NCBI GenBank assembly: GCA_019120675.1
Contig: DWUQ01000098.1
Span: 1 to 6,778, forward strand
Source: Candidatus Paenalcaligenes intestinipullorum
GTDB taxonomy: Bacteria; Pseudomonadota; Gammaproteobacteria; Burkholderiales; Burkholderiaceae_B
Length of the DNA: 6,778 nt
Reading direction: 5' to 3'
The position numbers and the translations under genes were made by a program. Shown here in pieces: positions 1-6,745 of the stretch. Each line of letters starts with the position of its first letter. Position 1 is the stretch's first letter. A model generated the notes under the pieces. The model made no database searches and was not told where the DNA came from. It saw only the letters and a list, made by a program, of their open reading frames with translations.

Positions 1-2
1 CG

Positions 3-791
3 GTACTCGCCAGCTTACGCCACAAAAAGCTTAAACAATTTAAGTTTGAGGTCACACCTTATTCTCCATGGGGAATTCGTGTTTCAGGCCGTCCCTTTAT
101 GGGCAAATGGCCTGAGTATGTAAATGGTGAGCTTGAGGTGCAGGACGAGGGCAGTCAATTACTCACCGCATTGCTGGCACCTAAACGCGGGGAAATGGTG
201 ATTGATTTTTGCGCTGGTGCTGGGGGCAAGACGCTCTTGCTCGGGGCATTAATGCGCAACACAGGCCGACTGTATGCCTTTGATGTATCAGCAGCTCGCT
301 TGGCACGTGCCAAGCCGCGCTTTGCTCGCAGTGGTTTGAGTAATGTGGTTTCCGTCGTGGTTGACGAGCAAAACGATACACGCGTTAAACGTTTGCGTGG
401 CAAAGCGCAGCGTGTTTTAGTTGATGCACCGTGCAGTGGATTGGGAACTTTACGCCGCAACCCTGATCTAAAATGGCGTCAACACCCAGACTCTTTAACG
501 CATTACATCGGCTTACAAGCTGATATACTTAAACGTGCCGCACGTTGTGTTGCGCCAGGTGGGCGACTGGTTTACAGCACATGCAGTGTGCTTCCCCAGG
601 AAAACGAAGCTCAAGTCGAGGCATTTTTAGCTGAGCATCCGGATTTTTACCTTGTACCGGTCAATGAGCTCCTTGAAGCCCGTATCCCCAACCTAACCAT
701 GTCAGACTCGTATTTACGGTTACGTCCCGACATGCACGGAACCGATGGCTTTTTTGCTGCAGTACTGGATCGAAAGCCGCTTGGTTCTTGA
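3..791 (+). CDS. RsmB/NOP-family RNA (cytosine-5) methyltransferase, 5'-truncated by the window
   Basis: This is the C-terminal catalytic part of a SAM-dependent enzyme that methylates C5 of cytosine in RNA, probably rRNA, in the cytoplasm. The reading frame is open from base 3 through the first in-frame ATG at 99. The residues before that ATG (around YSPWGIRVSGRPF) look like family sequence, so the true start lies outside the window. Visible motifs are the SAM-binding loop VIDFCAGAGGKT (about 198-233), motif IV DAPCSG (Cys codon 432-434) and motif VI YSTCS (Cys codon 582-584). In this family the motif VI cysteine is the nucleophile and the motif IV cysteine helps release the product. The ending GTDGFFAAVLDRKP is a typical family C-terminus, so the 3' end is intact. 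The N-terminal NusB-like domain that would separate true RsmB from related NOP-type paralogues is not visible, so no symbol is given. The family is secure; the target base is unknown. Confidence 0.93.
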   Translation, partial: VLASLRHKKLKQFKFEVTPYSPWGIRVSGRPFMGKWPEYVNGELEVQDEGSQLLTALLAPKRGEMVIDFCAGAGGKTLLLGALMRNTGRLYAFDVSAARLARAKPRFARSGLSNVVSVVVDEQNDTRVKRLRGKAQRVLVDAPCSGLGTLRRNPDLKWRQHPDSLTHYIGLQADILKRAARCVAPGGRLVYSTCSVLPQENEAQVEAFLAEHPDFYLVPVNELLEARIPNLTMSDSYLRLRPDMHGTDGFFAAVLDRKPLGS

Positions 792-816
792 TTATTCTCA
801 ATATCGGGATTGAAAA

Positions 817-861
817 AGCGCTGTTTAAATTCGCAGCTTTACGCTACACTTAGCGCTGTTT
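817..861 (+). repeat. Direct repeat AGCGCTGTTT, two copies 35 bp apart
   Basis: AGCGCTGTTT occurs exactly at 817-826 and again at 852-861, in the gap between the methyltransferase gene and desA. Each copy contains a CTGT half-site. The first is followed at the right distance by CAG, forming a CTG-N10-CAG site at 821-836. The second is followed by CAT at 869-871, one base short of the same pattern. The copies flank the -10-like TACACT at 845-850. A short perfect inverted repeat, CGCTA-CACT-TAGCG (842-855), covers that element. The repeat is seen directly; a regulatory role is inference. Confidence 0.5.
821..836 (+). promoter_or_regulatory. Candidate LexA (SOS) box upstream of desA-uvrD
   Basis: CTGTTTAAATTCGCAG fits the CTG-N10-CAG core of a LexA operator. 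It matches seven of the eight conserved bases of CTGT-N8-ACAG and has an A/T-rich interior. E. coli uvrD is a known SOS gene with a LexA operator of the same CTG-N10-CAG form. This site is in the only non-coding gap ahead of the desA-uvrD unit, 54 nt before the desA start. It overlaps the -35 position expected for the weak -10-like TACACT at 845-850, where a repressor could block transcription. No good -35 hexamer is visible, so the promoter itself is uncertain. By chance a CTG-N10-CAG would appear once or twice in a window this size; the location is the main argument. Confidence 0.4.
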
Positions 862-890
862 TCACTCTCATGGATCAAGTGTAAAGGTCT

Positions 891-2111
891 ATGCAAACAT
901 TCTTGAATTTCTTAGGTGGTGGTTTATTGCAGCTTTCTTGGTGGAAAGTTGTTTTGATCACCTTAGTGCTCACGCACATCACTATTGCTTCGGTCACGAT
1001 CTTTTTGCATCGTAGCCAAGCGCACCGCGGCTTGGATTTGCATCCAGCTGTGATGCATTTCTTCCGTTTTTGGTTGTGGCTAACCACCGGTATGGTCACC
1101 AAGGAATGGGTATCCATTCACCGCAAACACCACGCACGCTGCGAACGCGAGGGCGATCCGCACTCTCCAGTCGTGTTTGGCCTAGGCGCAGTATTTTTCC
1201 GTGGTGCGGAACTGTATCGCCAAGAGGCCACCAATCCCGATACCCTAAAACGTTTTGGTCATGGCACCCCCGACGATTGGATGGAGCGCAATGTGTATTC
1301 GCGCCACAACCTCGTGGGCATTATGATTATGCTAGCGATTGATATTGCTCTGTTTGGCCTCGAAGGCTTAGCGGTATGGGCGGTACAAATGGCATGGATC
1401 CCGTTTTGGGCAGCCGGTGTGGTCAATGGTATTGGTCATGCGTTGGGCTATCGCAATTTTGCGAGCCCTGATACCAGCACCAATATCATTCCGATCGGTA
1501 TTATTATTGGTGGCGAAGAGCTCCACAATAACCACCACGCTTACGGTACTTCTGCAAAGTTCTCCAGCAAATGGTACGAGTTTGATTTAGGCTGGGTCTA
1601 CATTAGTATTTTGCGTTTCTTTGGCTTAGCTAAAGTCAAAAAAGTAGCCCCCAAGCTGCGTTTGCAGCCTGAAAAAGCTGCCAACTCGCTCGACATTAGT
1701 TTGGCGACTTTGCAAGGCGTTATCACGCACCGTTACGAGATCTTAGCGCGTTATGCGGACATTATTTCCAGCACCGCCAAAGAGGAAATCGCTCGCTTGC
1801 GTCCTGCCATCAAAGAAAACGACCCCAACTGCAAATGGTCGCTACTGAGCCGCTGCGGTGACTGGATTGGTCGTGGTGACGAAGTGCTCGAACCGGAGCA
1901 GCGTGCTGAGCTCGAAAGCGTGTTGCACGAAGAAGGCAAGCTCTCTACGGTCGTACGTATGCAAGTTGAGCTGTCACGCATTTGGGAAAGCTCCAGCGCC
2001 AGCAGCGAGCAATTGCTTGCCGACCTGCGTGCATGGTGCCAACGTGCCCAACAAAGCGGCATTGATAGCTTGGAGCAATTTGCGCAACGTCTGCGTCGCT
2101 ATGCCGCATGA
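891..2111 (+). CDS. desA: DesA-type membrane fatty acid desaturase
   Basis: This is a 406-residue di-iron membrane desaturase. In Pseudomonas aeruginosa, DesA inserts a delta-9 double bond into acyl chains of membrane phospholipids; the same role is inferred here from resemblance. All three histidine boxes are present: HRSQAH (40-45), HRKHH (77-81) and HNNHH (212-216, within GEELHNNHHAYG). Hydrophobic stretches lie at about 18-40, 53-68 and 140-175, as expected for an inner-membrane enzyme with its active site facing the cytoplasm. The region after about 240 is a soluble, mostly helical tail, as in Pseudomonas DesA, and overall length is close to that of the family. The start at 891 has AAAGGT at 883-888, with a spacer of only 2 nt, which is short. 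The stop overlaps the uvrD start in ATGA, so the two genes are probably translationally coupled. Confidence 0.92.
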   Translation: MQTFLNFLGGGLLQLSWWKVVLITLVLTHITIASVTIFLHRSQAHRGLDLHPAVMHFFRFWLWLTTGMVTKEWVSIHRKHHARCEREGDPHSPVVFGLGAVFFRGAELYRQEATNPDTLKRFGHGTPDDWMERNVYSRHNLVGIMIMLAIDIALFGLEGLAVWAVQMAWIPFWAAGVVNGIGHALGYRNFASPDTSTNIIPIGIIIGGEELHNNHHAYGTSAKFSSKWYEFDLGWVYISILRFFGLAKVKKVAPKLRLQPEKAANSLDISLATLQGVITHRYEILARYADIISSTAKEEIARLRPAIKENDPNCKWSLLSRCGDWIGRGDEVLEPEQRAELESVLHEEGKLSTVVRMQVELSRIWESSSASSEQLLADLRAWCQRAQQSGIDSLEQFAQRLRRYAA

Positions 2112-4381
2112 TTGATGGCCTAAACCCCCAACAGTCGCAAGCCGTTACCCAAGCCCCCGTCCACACGCTGGTGTTGGCGGGGGCGGGGAGCGGTAAAACC
2201 CGAGTCCTGACCACGCGCATGGCTTGGCTGATGCAAACGCAGCAGCTAAGCCCTTTTTCGTTGATGGCGGTCACCTTCACCAACAAGGCTGCCCGCGAGA
2301 TGCTCACGCGGTTGCAGTCTTTACTGCCGATCAATACGCGCGGCATGTGGGTCGGTACCTTTCATGGCCTCTGCAATCGGTTGCTGCGCGCCCACCACAA
2401 AGACGCTGGCCTCATTCAAAGCTTTCAGATTCTGGATAGCGCCGATCAGTTGGCGTCCATTCGTCGCTTAATCAAAACCCACAATATCGACGACGAAAAG
2501 TTTCCTGCTCGCGATATTCAGCGTTTTATTAACAGCAACAAAGAGCAAGGCTTACGACCGCAAGCCATTGACGCCTACGATCCGCACCAGCGTCGACTGG
2601 TCGACATCTATCAGCTCTACCAAGACCAATGCGAACGCGAGGGCGTGGTTGATTTTGCCGAGCTGTTGTTGCGCGCCTACGAGTTACTCAGTCGCAACGA
2701 ATTTATTCGTCAGCACTACCAAAAACGCTTTCAACATATTTTGGTGGACGAGTTCCAAGACACTAATCATCTGCAATACAAATGGCTTAAATTGCTTGCT
2801 GGTGACGGAGCCGCTATTTTTGCAGTCGGCGATGATGATCAGTCCATCTATGCTTTTCGTGGGGCAAATGTGGGCAACATGGCTGATTTTGAACGTCACT
2901 ACGCCAAAGACAATGTAGTGCGACTGGAGCAAAACTATCGCTCTAGTGGCCATATTTTGGATGCCGCGAATAGCCTCATAGCCCACAATACCGAGCGTCT
3001 CGGTAAAAATCTCTGGACCGCTGGAGAGGATGGCGAACTTATTCGTGTTTCTGAGCAAGAGTCCGATCGTGAAGAGGCCCAATGGGTCGTGGACGAAATT
3101 CGAGCACTGTTGCGTGAAGGGTTTGCGCCCCAACAGGTTGCGGTGTTGTATCGCAGCAATGCCCAATCACGAGTGCTGGAGCATCAGCTTTTTTCTGCGA
3201 ATTTGCCTTATCGCGTGTATGGCGGCCAGCGCTTTTTTGAACGCCAAGAAATCAAGCATGTACTGGCCTATTTGCGTTTAGTGCATACCCCGTACGACGA
3301 CACGTCTTGGTTACGGGTGGTGAATTTCCCAACGCGGGGTATTGGCGCACGCTCACTCGAAAGTCTTGGCGACTTTGCTCGTCAGTACGAGGTCAGTCTG
3401 TACCAAGCGGTGCCTTATATGACGGGACGCGCTGCATCCAACTTGCAAGCGTTTATTCAATTGTTGCAGCGTATGGGCGCAGAAAGCCAAGTCCTCACTT
3501 TGCCCGAGCTCGTACAGTATGTGATTCACGAAAGCGGCCTCTACGAGCATTATAAAAACGACCGTGAAGGCCAAGATCGTCTAGAAAACCTTCAAGAGCT
3601 CGTCAACGCGGCAACGGTGTTTATGAATGAAGAAGGCTATGCGCAATGCCCCGCTGGTTTATTAGTACAAGCCAACACAGCGCCTAATCAAGCCGATCAT
3701 CCCGATGCGATTTTACCAATGTCGCCACTGGGTGCTTTTCTTAGTCACGCCTCCTTAGAGGCTGGTGACAATCAGGCTCAAGTCGGCCAAGAAGCCATCC
3801 AGCTGATGACCATCCATGCCGCCAAAGGTTTAGAGTTTGATGCGGTATTTGTGACGGGGGTCGAGGACGGGCTTTTCCCGCATGAAAACAGCCTATTTGA
3901 TGTGGGAGGCCTCGAAGAAGAACGCCGTCTCATGTACGTGGCTCTGACGCGCGCACGCAAACGACTGTACATCACATTGGCGCAAAGCCGAATGCTGCAT
4001 GGTCAAACGCGCTATGCGGTACGTTCACGTTTTTTGGATGAGCTGCCCGATGAGAACCTCAAATGGCTCACCCCCAAAATACGCAACCTAGCCGCGCCCG
4101 CTCAATCTTCAGCTTGGGCGGGTGCTTTTAGGCGTGGTGCCAGTTGGCAGGCTCCTGAGGGCGCGAGTGCCCCGATGAACACCAACCCTTTTAAAAATGG
4201 TGGGGTGAGTATTGGTGACCAGAATTTTAAAGTGGGTCAGCGCGTGGCCCATGCGCGCTTCGGAGAAGGCACCATCTTGAACTTGAGTGGCGGTGGCAAT
4301 GACGCCCAAGCGCAAATTCAATTTGAAGCCGCCGGCATTAAGCATTTAGCCTTAGGCATTGCCAAGCTCACGATTCTCTAG
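2108..4381 (+). CDS. uvrD: DNA helicase II, UvrD (superfamily 1A, 3'-5')
   Basis: This 757-residue ATP-dependent 3'-5' DNA helicase acts in nucleotide excision repair, where it removes UvrC and the excised oligomer, and in mismatch repair strand removal. The SF1A motifs are complete: Walker A AGAGSGKT (24-31), Ia AVTFTNKAAREM (54-65), Ib VGTFHGL (82-88), II VDEFQD (213-218), III VGDDDQSIYAFRGA (240-253), IV EQNYRSS (274-280), V LMTIHAAKGLEF (566-577) and VI YVALTRAR (610-617). A C-terminal module from about 709, VGQRVAHARFGEGTI, resembles the Tudor-like tail of UvrD/PcrA that Rep lacks in this form. With motif-level likeness to E. coli UvrD, this supports UvrD over Rep. A low-complexity linker at about 660-705 precedes the tail. 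The ATG overlaps the desA stop by 4 nt and no separate promoter is evident, so expression probably depends on desA. The 3' end overlaps the convergent ABC-F gene by 30 nt. Confidence 0.95.
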   Translation: MIDGLNPQQSQAVTQAPVHTLVLAGAGSGKTRVLTTRMAWLMQTQQLSPFSLMAVTFTNKAAREMLTRLQSLLPINTRGMWVGTFHGLCNRLLRAHHKDAGLIQSFQILDSADQLASIRRLIKTHNIDDEKFPARDIQRFINSNKEQGLRPQAIDAYDPHQRRLVDIYQLYQDQCEREGVVDFAELLLRAYELLSRNEFIRQHYQKRFQHILVDEFQDTNHLQYKWLKLLAGDGAAIFAVGDDDQSIYAFRGANVGNMADFERHYAKDNVVRLEQNYRSSGHILDAANSLIAHNTERLGKNLWTAGEDGELIRVSEQESDREEAQWVVDEIRALLREGFAPQQVAVLYRSNAQSRVLEHQLFSANLPYRVYGGQRFFERQEIKHVLAYLRLVHTPYDDTSWLRVVNFPTRGIGARSLESLGDFARQYEVSLYQAVPYMTGRAASNLQAFIQLLQRMGAESQVLTLPELVQYVIHESGLYEHYKNDREGQDRLENLQELVNAATVFMNEEGYAQCPAGLLVQANTAPNQADHPDAILPMSPLGAFLSHASLEAGDNQAQVGQEAIQLMTIHAAKGLEFDAVFVTGVEDGLFPHENSLFDVGGLEEERRLMYVALTRARKRLYITLAQSRMLHGQTRYAVRSRFLDELPDENLKWLTPKIRNLAAPAQSSAWAGAFRRGASWQAPEGASAPMNTNPFKNGGVSIGDQNFKVGQRVAHARFGEGTILNLSGGGNDAQAQIQFEAAGIKHLALGIAKLTIL

Positions 4382-6319
4382 GTCCTCTATTTGTTGTTGT
4401 AGCTCGAGCCAGTTTTCTTCCATGCTCAAAAAGCGCTGGCTGAGCTCGCCTTGTTCGGCTAAGCAGCTGGGGCGCTGGTTTTTATACGCGTCGGTATAAA
4501 AATCTGGATCAGCAATTAAATCATTGAGTTCGTCCAAACGGCTTTGTGTGCTGGCCATATTGGTTTCTAATTGGGCGAGCTGCTTTTCTAGGGGGCGCTT
4601 TAACACACTCAAGCGCTGGCGTGCTTCGGCTTCGGCTCGCCGTTGGGCGCGACGATCGGTTGCTGCGGTCTGAGCGCCATCCGCTTCCGAGTTAGAGGCT
4701 GACGTAGGCGTCGTATCAAGATGGGTGGGGGCGTTGCTGGCTGAGCGCTGCTGTAGCCACTGACGGTAATCATCCAAGTCGCCTTCGAACTCGTGTACTT
4801 GCCCATCGGCCACGATCCAGAACTCGTCTACAGTCGTCCGTAGCAACTGGCGATCGTGCGACACAATCAAAACACTGCCTTCATATTCGACCAACGCTTC
4901 GCTGAGCGCATCGCGGGTTTCCATATCCAAGTGGTTAGTGGGCTCATCCAGCAGTAATAAATTAGGTTTGTGCCACACAATCAAGGCTAAAGCCAAACGT
5001 GCCTTTTCACCGCCCGAGAAGCCTGCAGTGGGATCGGTGGCCATAGGACCGCTAAAACCAAAGCTGCCTAAATAATTGCGCAGTTGTTGGTCCGTCGCAT
5101 CGGGGGCAATACGCTGTAGATGCACCAGTGGTGAGGCCTCCGCATCAATCACTTCTAATTGATGTTGGGCAAAATAGCCAATACCTAGGCGATTGGATTG
5201 GGTGCACTCACCACCGAGCAAGGGGAGGGCGCCTGCTAAGGTTTTAATGAGCGTGGATTTACCAGCGCCGTTGACACCCAGCACGCCGATTCGAGCACCA
5301 CCACGCAGCGTCAGCTTTAAATCATTAAAGATGACGCGCGGTTCAGGCTCGCCAGCATACCCTAGCACCGCGTGATCCAAACGTATCAGCGGATCGGGCT
5401 GGTGTTCAGGATTGGGCAGTTGAATATTGATCGGGTTCTCTTGGCGGATCGGGCTGAGTCGTTGCATGCGAGCCAAGGCTTTAACGCGGCTTTGAGCTTG
5501 CTTAGCTTTAGTAGCCTTAGCCTTGAAACGATCAATAAAACCTTGCAACCGAGCGGTCTCGCGGCTTTGCTTGTCATGGGCCAACTGGTGTTGACGTAAC
5601 TTTTCAGCGCGTTGTTGCACAAATTGATCGTAGCCGCCGCTGTAACGCTCAAGCTTTTGTTGGTCAAAGTGCAAAATAGCGTTCGCAACAGCGTCAAGAA
5701 ACTCCGTATCGTGCGAAATAATCAAGACGGTGCCTGCGTAGCTTTTTAGCCAGCGCTCTAGCCATAGCATGGCGTCTAAATCCAGGTGGTTGGTGGGCTC
5801 ATCTAAGAGCAGCAAATCAGAGGGTGCCATCAAGGCGCGCGCTAAAGCAATGCGCATTTGCCAACCACCCGAAAACTCACCTACGGGGCGCATCCACTCA
5901 TGCGGGGCGAAGCCTAGTCCAGCGAGTAATTGCTCGGCACGCGATACCGCTGTCCAAGCGTCCGCATCAATTAAGGCTGCCTCCAGCTCGGCAATGCGCT
6001 CACCATCGCTATCGCTACAAGCTGCACGTTGCGTTTGCAGTTGGCGCAGCTGTGCGTCACCGTCCATCACAAATTCGCGTGCCGGTCGATCTCGATCTGA
6101 AATTTCTTGTTCGACGTTACTTAAACGCCAGCGGGCTGGCATCTGTAAATCGCCCGTGCTGGGTTCTAGTTGGCCGTTAAAGAGTGCAAAAAGAGTGGAT
6201 TTACCGGCACCATTTTTGCCAATAATGCCAACACGCTCACCGGGGTGAATCGTGAAGTCGGTGTTTTCTAGGAGGCTTTTGGTGCCTCGCCGTAATGAGA
6301 GATTGCTCGCTTTAATCAC
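4352..6319 (-). CDS. yheS: ABC-F family ATPase, YheS type
   Basis: This is a soluble twin-ABC protein of the ABC-F family, whose members bind the ribosomal E site and influence peptidyl-tRNA; it has no membrane domain. Numbering from a possible TTG at 6340, ABC1 has Walker A GKNGAGKS (41-48), signature FSGGW (156-160) and Walker B LLLLDEPTNHLD (D180). The interdomain linker has FIDRFKAKATKAKQAQSR (268-285), a family hallmark that contacts tRNA. ABC2 has GVNGAGKS (355-362), FSGGEK (441-446) and DEPTNHLD (D465). A charged coiled-coil tail follows at about 565-655. Order, length and sequence resemble E. coli YheS more than EttA or Uup. The start is uncertain: GTG at 6319 gives MIKASNLSLRRG, which lines up with YheS MIVFSSLQIRRG, while TTG at 6340 adds seven residues. 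Neither has a strong Shine-Dalgarno. I prefer GTG, giving 655 residues. Confidence 0.93.
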   Translation of the reverse strand: MIKASNLSLRRGTKSLLENTDFTIHPGERVGIIGKNGAGKSTLFALFNGQLEPSTGDLQMPARWRLSNVEQEISDRDRPAREFVMDGDAQLRQLQTQRAACSDSDGERIAELEAALIDADAWTAVSRAEQLLAGLGFAPHEWMRPVGEFSGGWQMRIALARALMAPSDLLLLDEPTNHLDLDAMLWLERWLKSYAGTVLIISHDTEFLDAVANAILHFDQQKLERYSGGYDQFVQQRAEKLRQHQLAHDKQSRETARLQGFIDRFKAKATKAKQAQSRVKALARMQRLSPIRQENPINIQLPNPEHQPDPLIRLDHAVLGYAGEPEPRVIFNDLKLTLRGGARIGVLGVNGAGKSTLIKTLAGALPLLGGECTQSNRLGIGYFAQHQLEVIDAEASPLVHLQRIAPDATDQQLRNYLGSFGFSGPMATDPTAGFSGGEKARLALALIVWHKPNLLLLDEPTNHLDMETRDALSEALVEYEGSVLIVSHDRQLLRTTVDEFWIVADGQVHEFEGDLDDYRQWLQQRSASNAPTHLDTTPTSASNSEADGAQTAATDRRAQRRAEAEARQRLSVLKRPLEKQLAQLETNMASTQSRLDELNDLIADPDFYTDAYKNQRPSCLAEQGELSQRFLSMEENWLELQQQIEDLENRELGNA

Positions 6320-6350
6320 AATAGACGCTTTGTTAATCAACCAAGCGCCT

Positions 6351-6356
6351 ATTGTA
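6351..6356 (-). promoter_or_regulatory. -10-like element for the ABC-F gene
   Basis: Read on the - strand this is TACAAT, one base from the sigma-70 consensus TATAAT. The best -35 at 17 bp spacing is CTATCA (3 of 6), so the promoter is weak or activator-dependent. A start about 7 nt downstream would fall near 6343-6345. That leaves a 5' leader of roughly 25 nt for the GTG start, but only a few nt for the TTG start at 6340, and so bears on which start is real. Confidence 0.4.
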
Positions 6357-6391
6357 CGGGTTAATGATGGTTTTGATAGGGTGGCGGTAAA

Positions 6392-6479
6392 TCTCGCTTT
6401 TCAGGGCGGGGGAGGATGTCAAAGGGTGTTAGACGCTTCCCGCATGGCCATCATACCCCCTCCGTACTAAAGCGCGAGA
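6392..6479 (-). promoter_or_regulatory. Candidate structured leader upstream of the ABC-F gene
   Basis: Nested complementary segments can fold this stretch in RNA from the - strand. TCTC plus GCTTT (6479-6469, with a 2-nt bulge) pair with AAAGC plus GAGA (6400-6392). Inside, GGGGG (6460-6456) pairs with CCCCC (6412-6408) and GATG (6452-6449) pairs with CATC (6418-6415). The inner stem would bury the G-rich ribosome binding site of a tiny ORF at 6419-6454. The pairings are visible in sequence; any function is inference, and the fold could equally be drawn for the + strand. The -10-like element at 6351-6356 lies downstream of this region, so a second, upstream promoter would be needed for it to be part of the mRNA leader. 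Confidence 0.25.
6419..6454 (-). CDS. Possible 11-codon leader peptide ORF, MMAMREASNTL
   Basis: On the - strand GGAGG followed 4 nt later by ATG-ATG opens an ORF of 11 codons ending in TGA, about 100 nt before the GTG start of the ABC-F gene. The ribosome binding site is far better than that of the ABC-F gene itself. Leader peptides that sense translation stress are known upstream of some antibiotic-resistance ABC-F genes, mainly in Firmicutes, which makes this placement suggestive. It is very short, the G run may be coincidental, and no clear upstream promoter is seen, so it may not be expressed. Confidence 0.2.
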   Translation of the reverse strand: MMAMREASNTL

Positions 6480-6703
6480 ACTCCTACGACGCTTATGCAT
6501 GGCATACATTAATAAACCGTTGCAGAGGCGTCGGCGAGCTGTAGGGAGGGTTTTGCGTGCTCAGACAGTTGACTCGACAAGCGCCGAGGACTGGATAACC
6601 GCTTGTTTTGACATTGCCTTTTCTGCGGGTTTTTTAGGTCTCAGCTTATGGTGAGCTACTGTGCAGCTCAACCCCGTTAATAGCGTAGAGTCCGATTTTG
6701 GCC
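6480..6703. other. Intergenic stretch with no recognised gene
   Basis: No ORF with family resemblance or a convincing ribosome binding site is seen on either strand. Three pieces of local complementarity stand out. TCGGCG (6531-6536) can pair with CGCCGA (6582-6587), with AGCTGT and ACAGTT able to extend the stem inside. TGAGCT (6652-6657) can pair with AGCTCA (6665-6670). AACCGC (6597-6602) can pair with GC-GGGTT (6625-6631, one bulged G), directly ahead of a run of six T. These could belong to a small RNA, but I cannot assign one: the motifs I know for 4.5S RNA and RNase P RNA are absent, and no convincing 6S fold emerges by eye. Confidence 0.4.
6597..6635 (+). terminator. Weak intrinsic terminator-like site, + strand
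   Basis: AACCGC at 6597-6602 can pair with GCGGGTT at 6625-6631 with one bulged G, and T6 follows at 6630-6635. The right arm with its T run is typical of an intrinsic terminator. The stem is short, shares its A:T pairs with the T run, and encloses a 22-nt loop, so it is marginal. No + strand gene is known to end here, so if real it would imply an unannotated + strand transcript. Confidence 0.2.
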
Positions 6704-6739
6704 ATAAAAAAGCGCTGCTTCAATATGAAGCAGCGCTTT
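6704..6739 (-). terminator. Strong intrinsic terminator of the tRNA transcript
   Basis: A perfect 14-bp inverted repeat (arms 6709-6722 and 6726-6739, AAAGCGCTGCTTCA and its complement) closes on a 3-nt ATA loop. Read on the - strand, the stem is followed by a T-rich tail from the A run at 6706-6711. It starts 6 nt beyond the tRNA 3' end. Orientation is clear because the + side lacks a T tract after the stem. It should separate the tRNA transcript from the ABC-F gene about 380 nt downstream. Confidence 0.88.
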
Positions 6740-6745
6740 AAAATC

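Noticed and set aside
811..840. Possible intrinsic terminator after the methyltransferase gene
   Set aside because: On the + strand the stem is broken by a bulge and no T tract follows. On the - strand a T run is present, but no gene points that way.
2684..3166. A 160-codon - strand open frame inside uvrD
   Set aside because: The + strand frame carries helicase motifs II, III and IV across this region, so the antisense frame is incidental.
5769..6248. A 159-codon + strand open frame opposite the ABC-F gene
   Set aside because: It lies wholly antisense to a gene with clear ABC motifs, has a biased Ser/Ala-rich composition and shows no domain. It is a shadow of the real frame.
6252..6470. A 72-codon + strand open frame running from the ABC-F 5' end into the intergenic region
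   Set aside because: No ribosome binding site or recognisable domain is seen, and its first third is antisense to coding sequence.
6589..6600. DnaA-box-like TTATCCAGT on the - strand
   Set aside because: It differs from TTATCCACA at the last two positions, is single, and no A/T-rich unwinding region or other boxes are nearby.
6480..6640. 6S RNA candidate
   Set aside because: A CCAGTCC stretch and some G/C-rich stems recall 6S RNA, but I could not build the closing stem, central bubble and long terminal hairpin by hand. It is left as a search to run, not a call.
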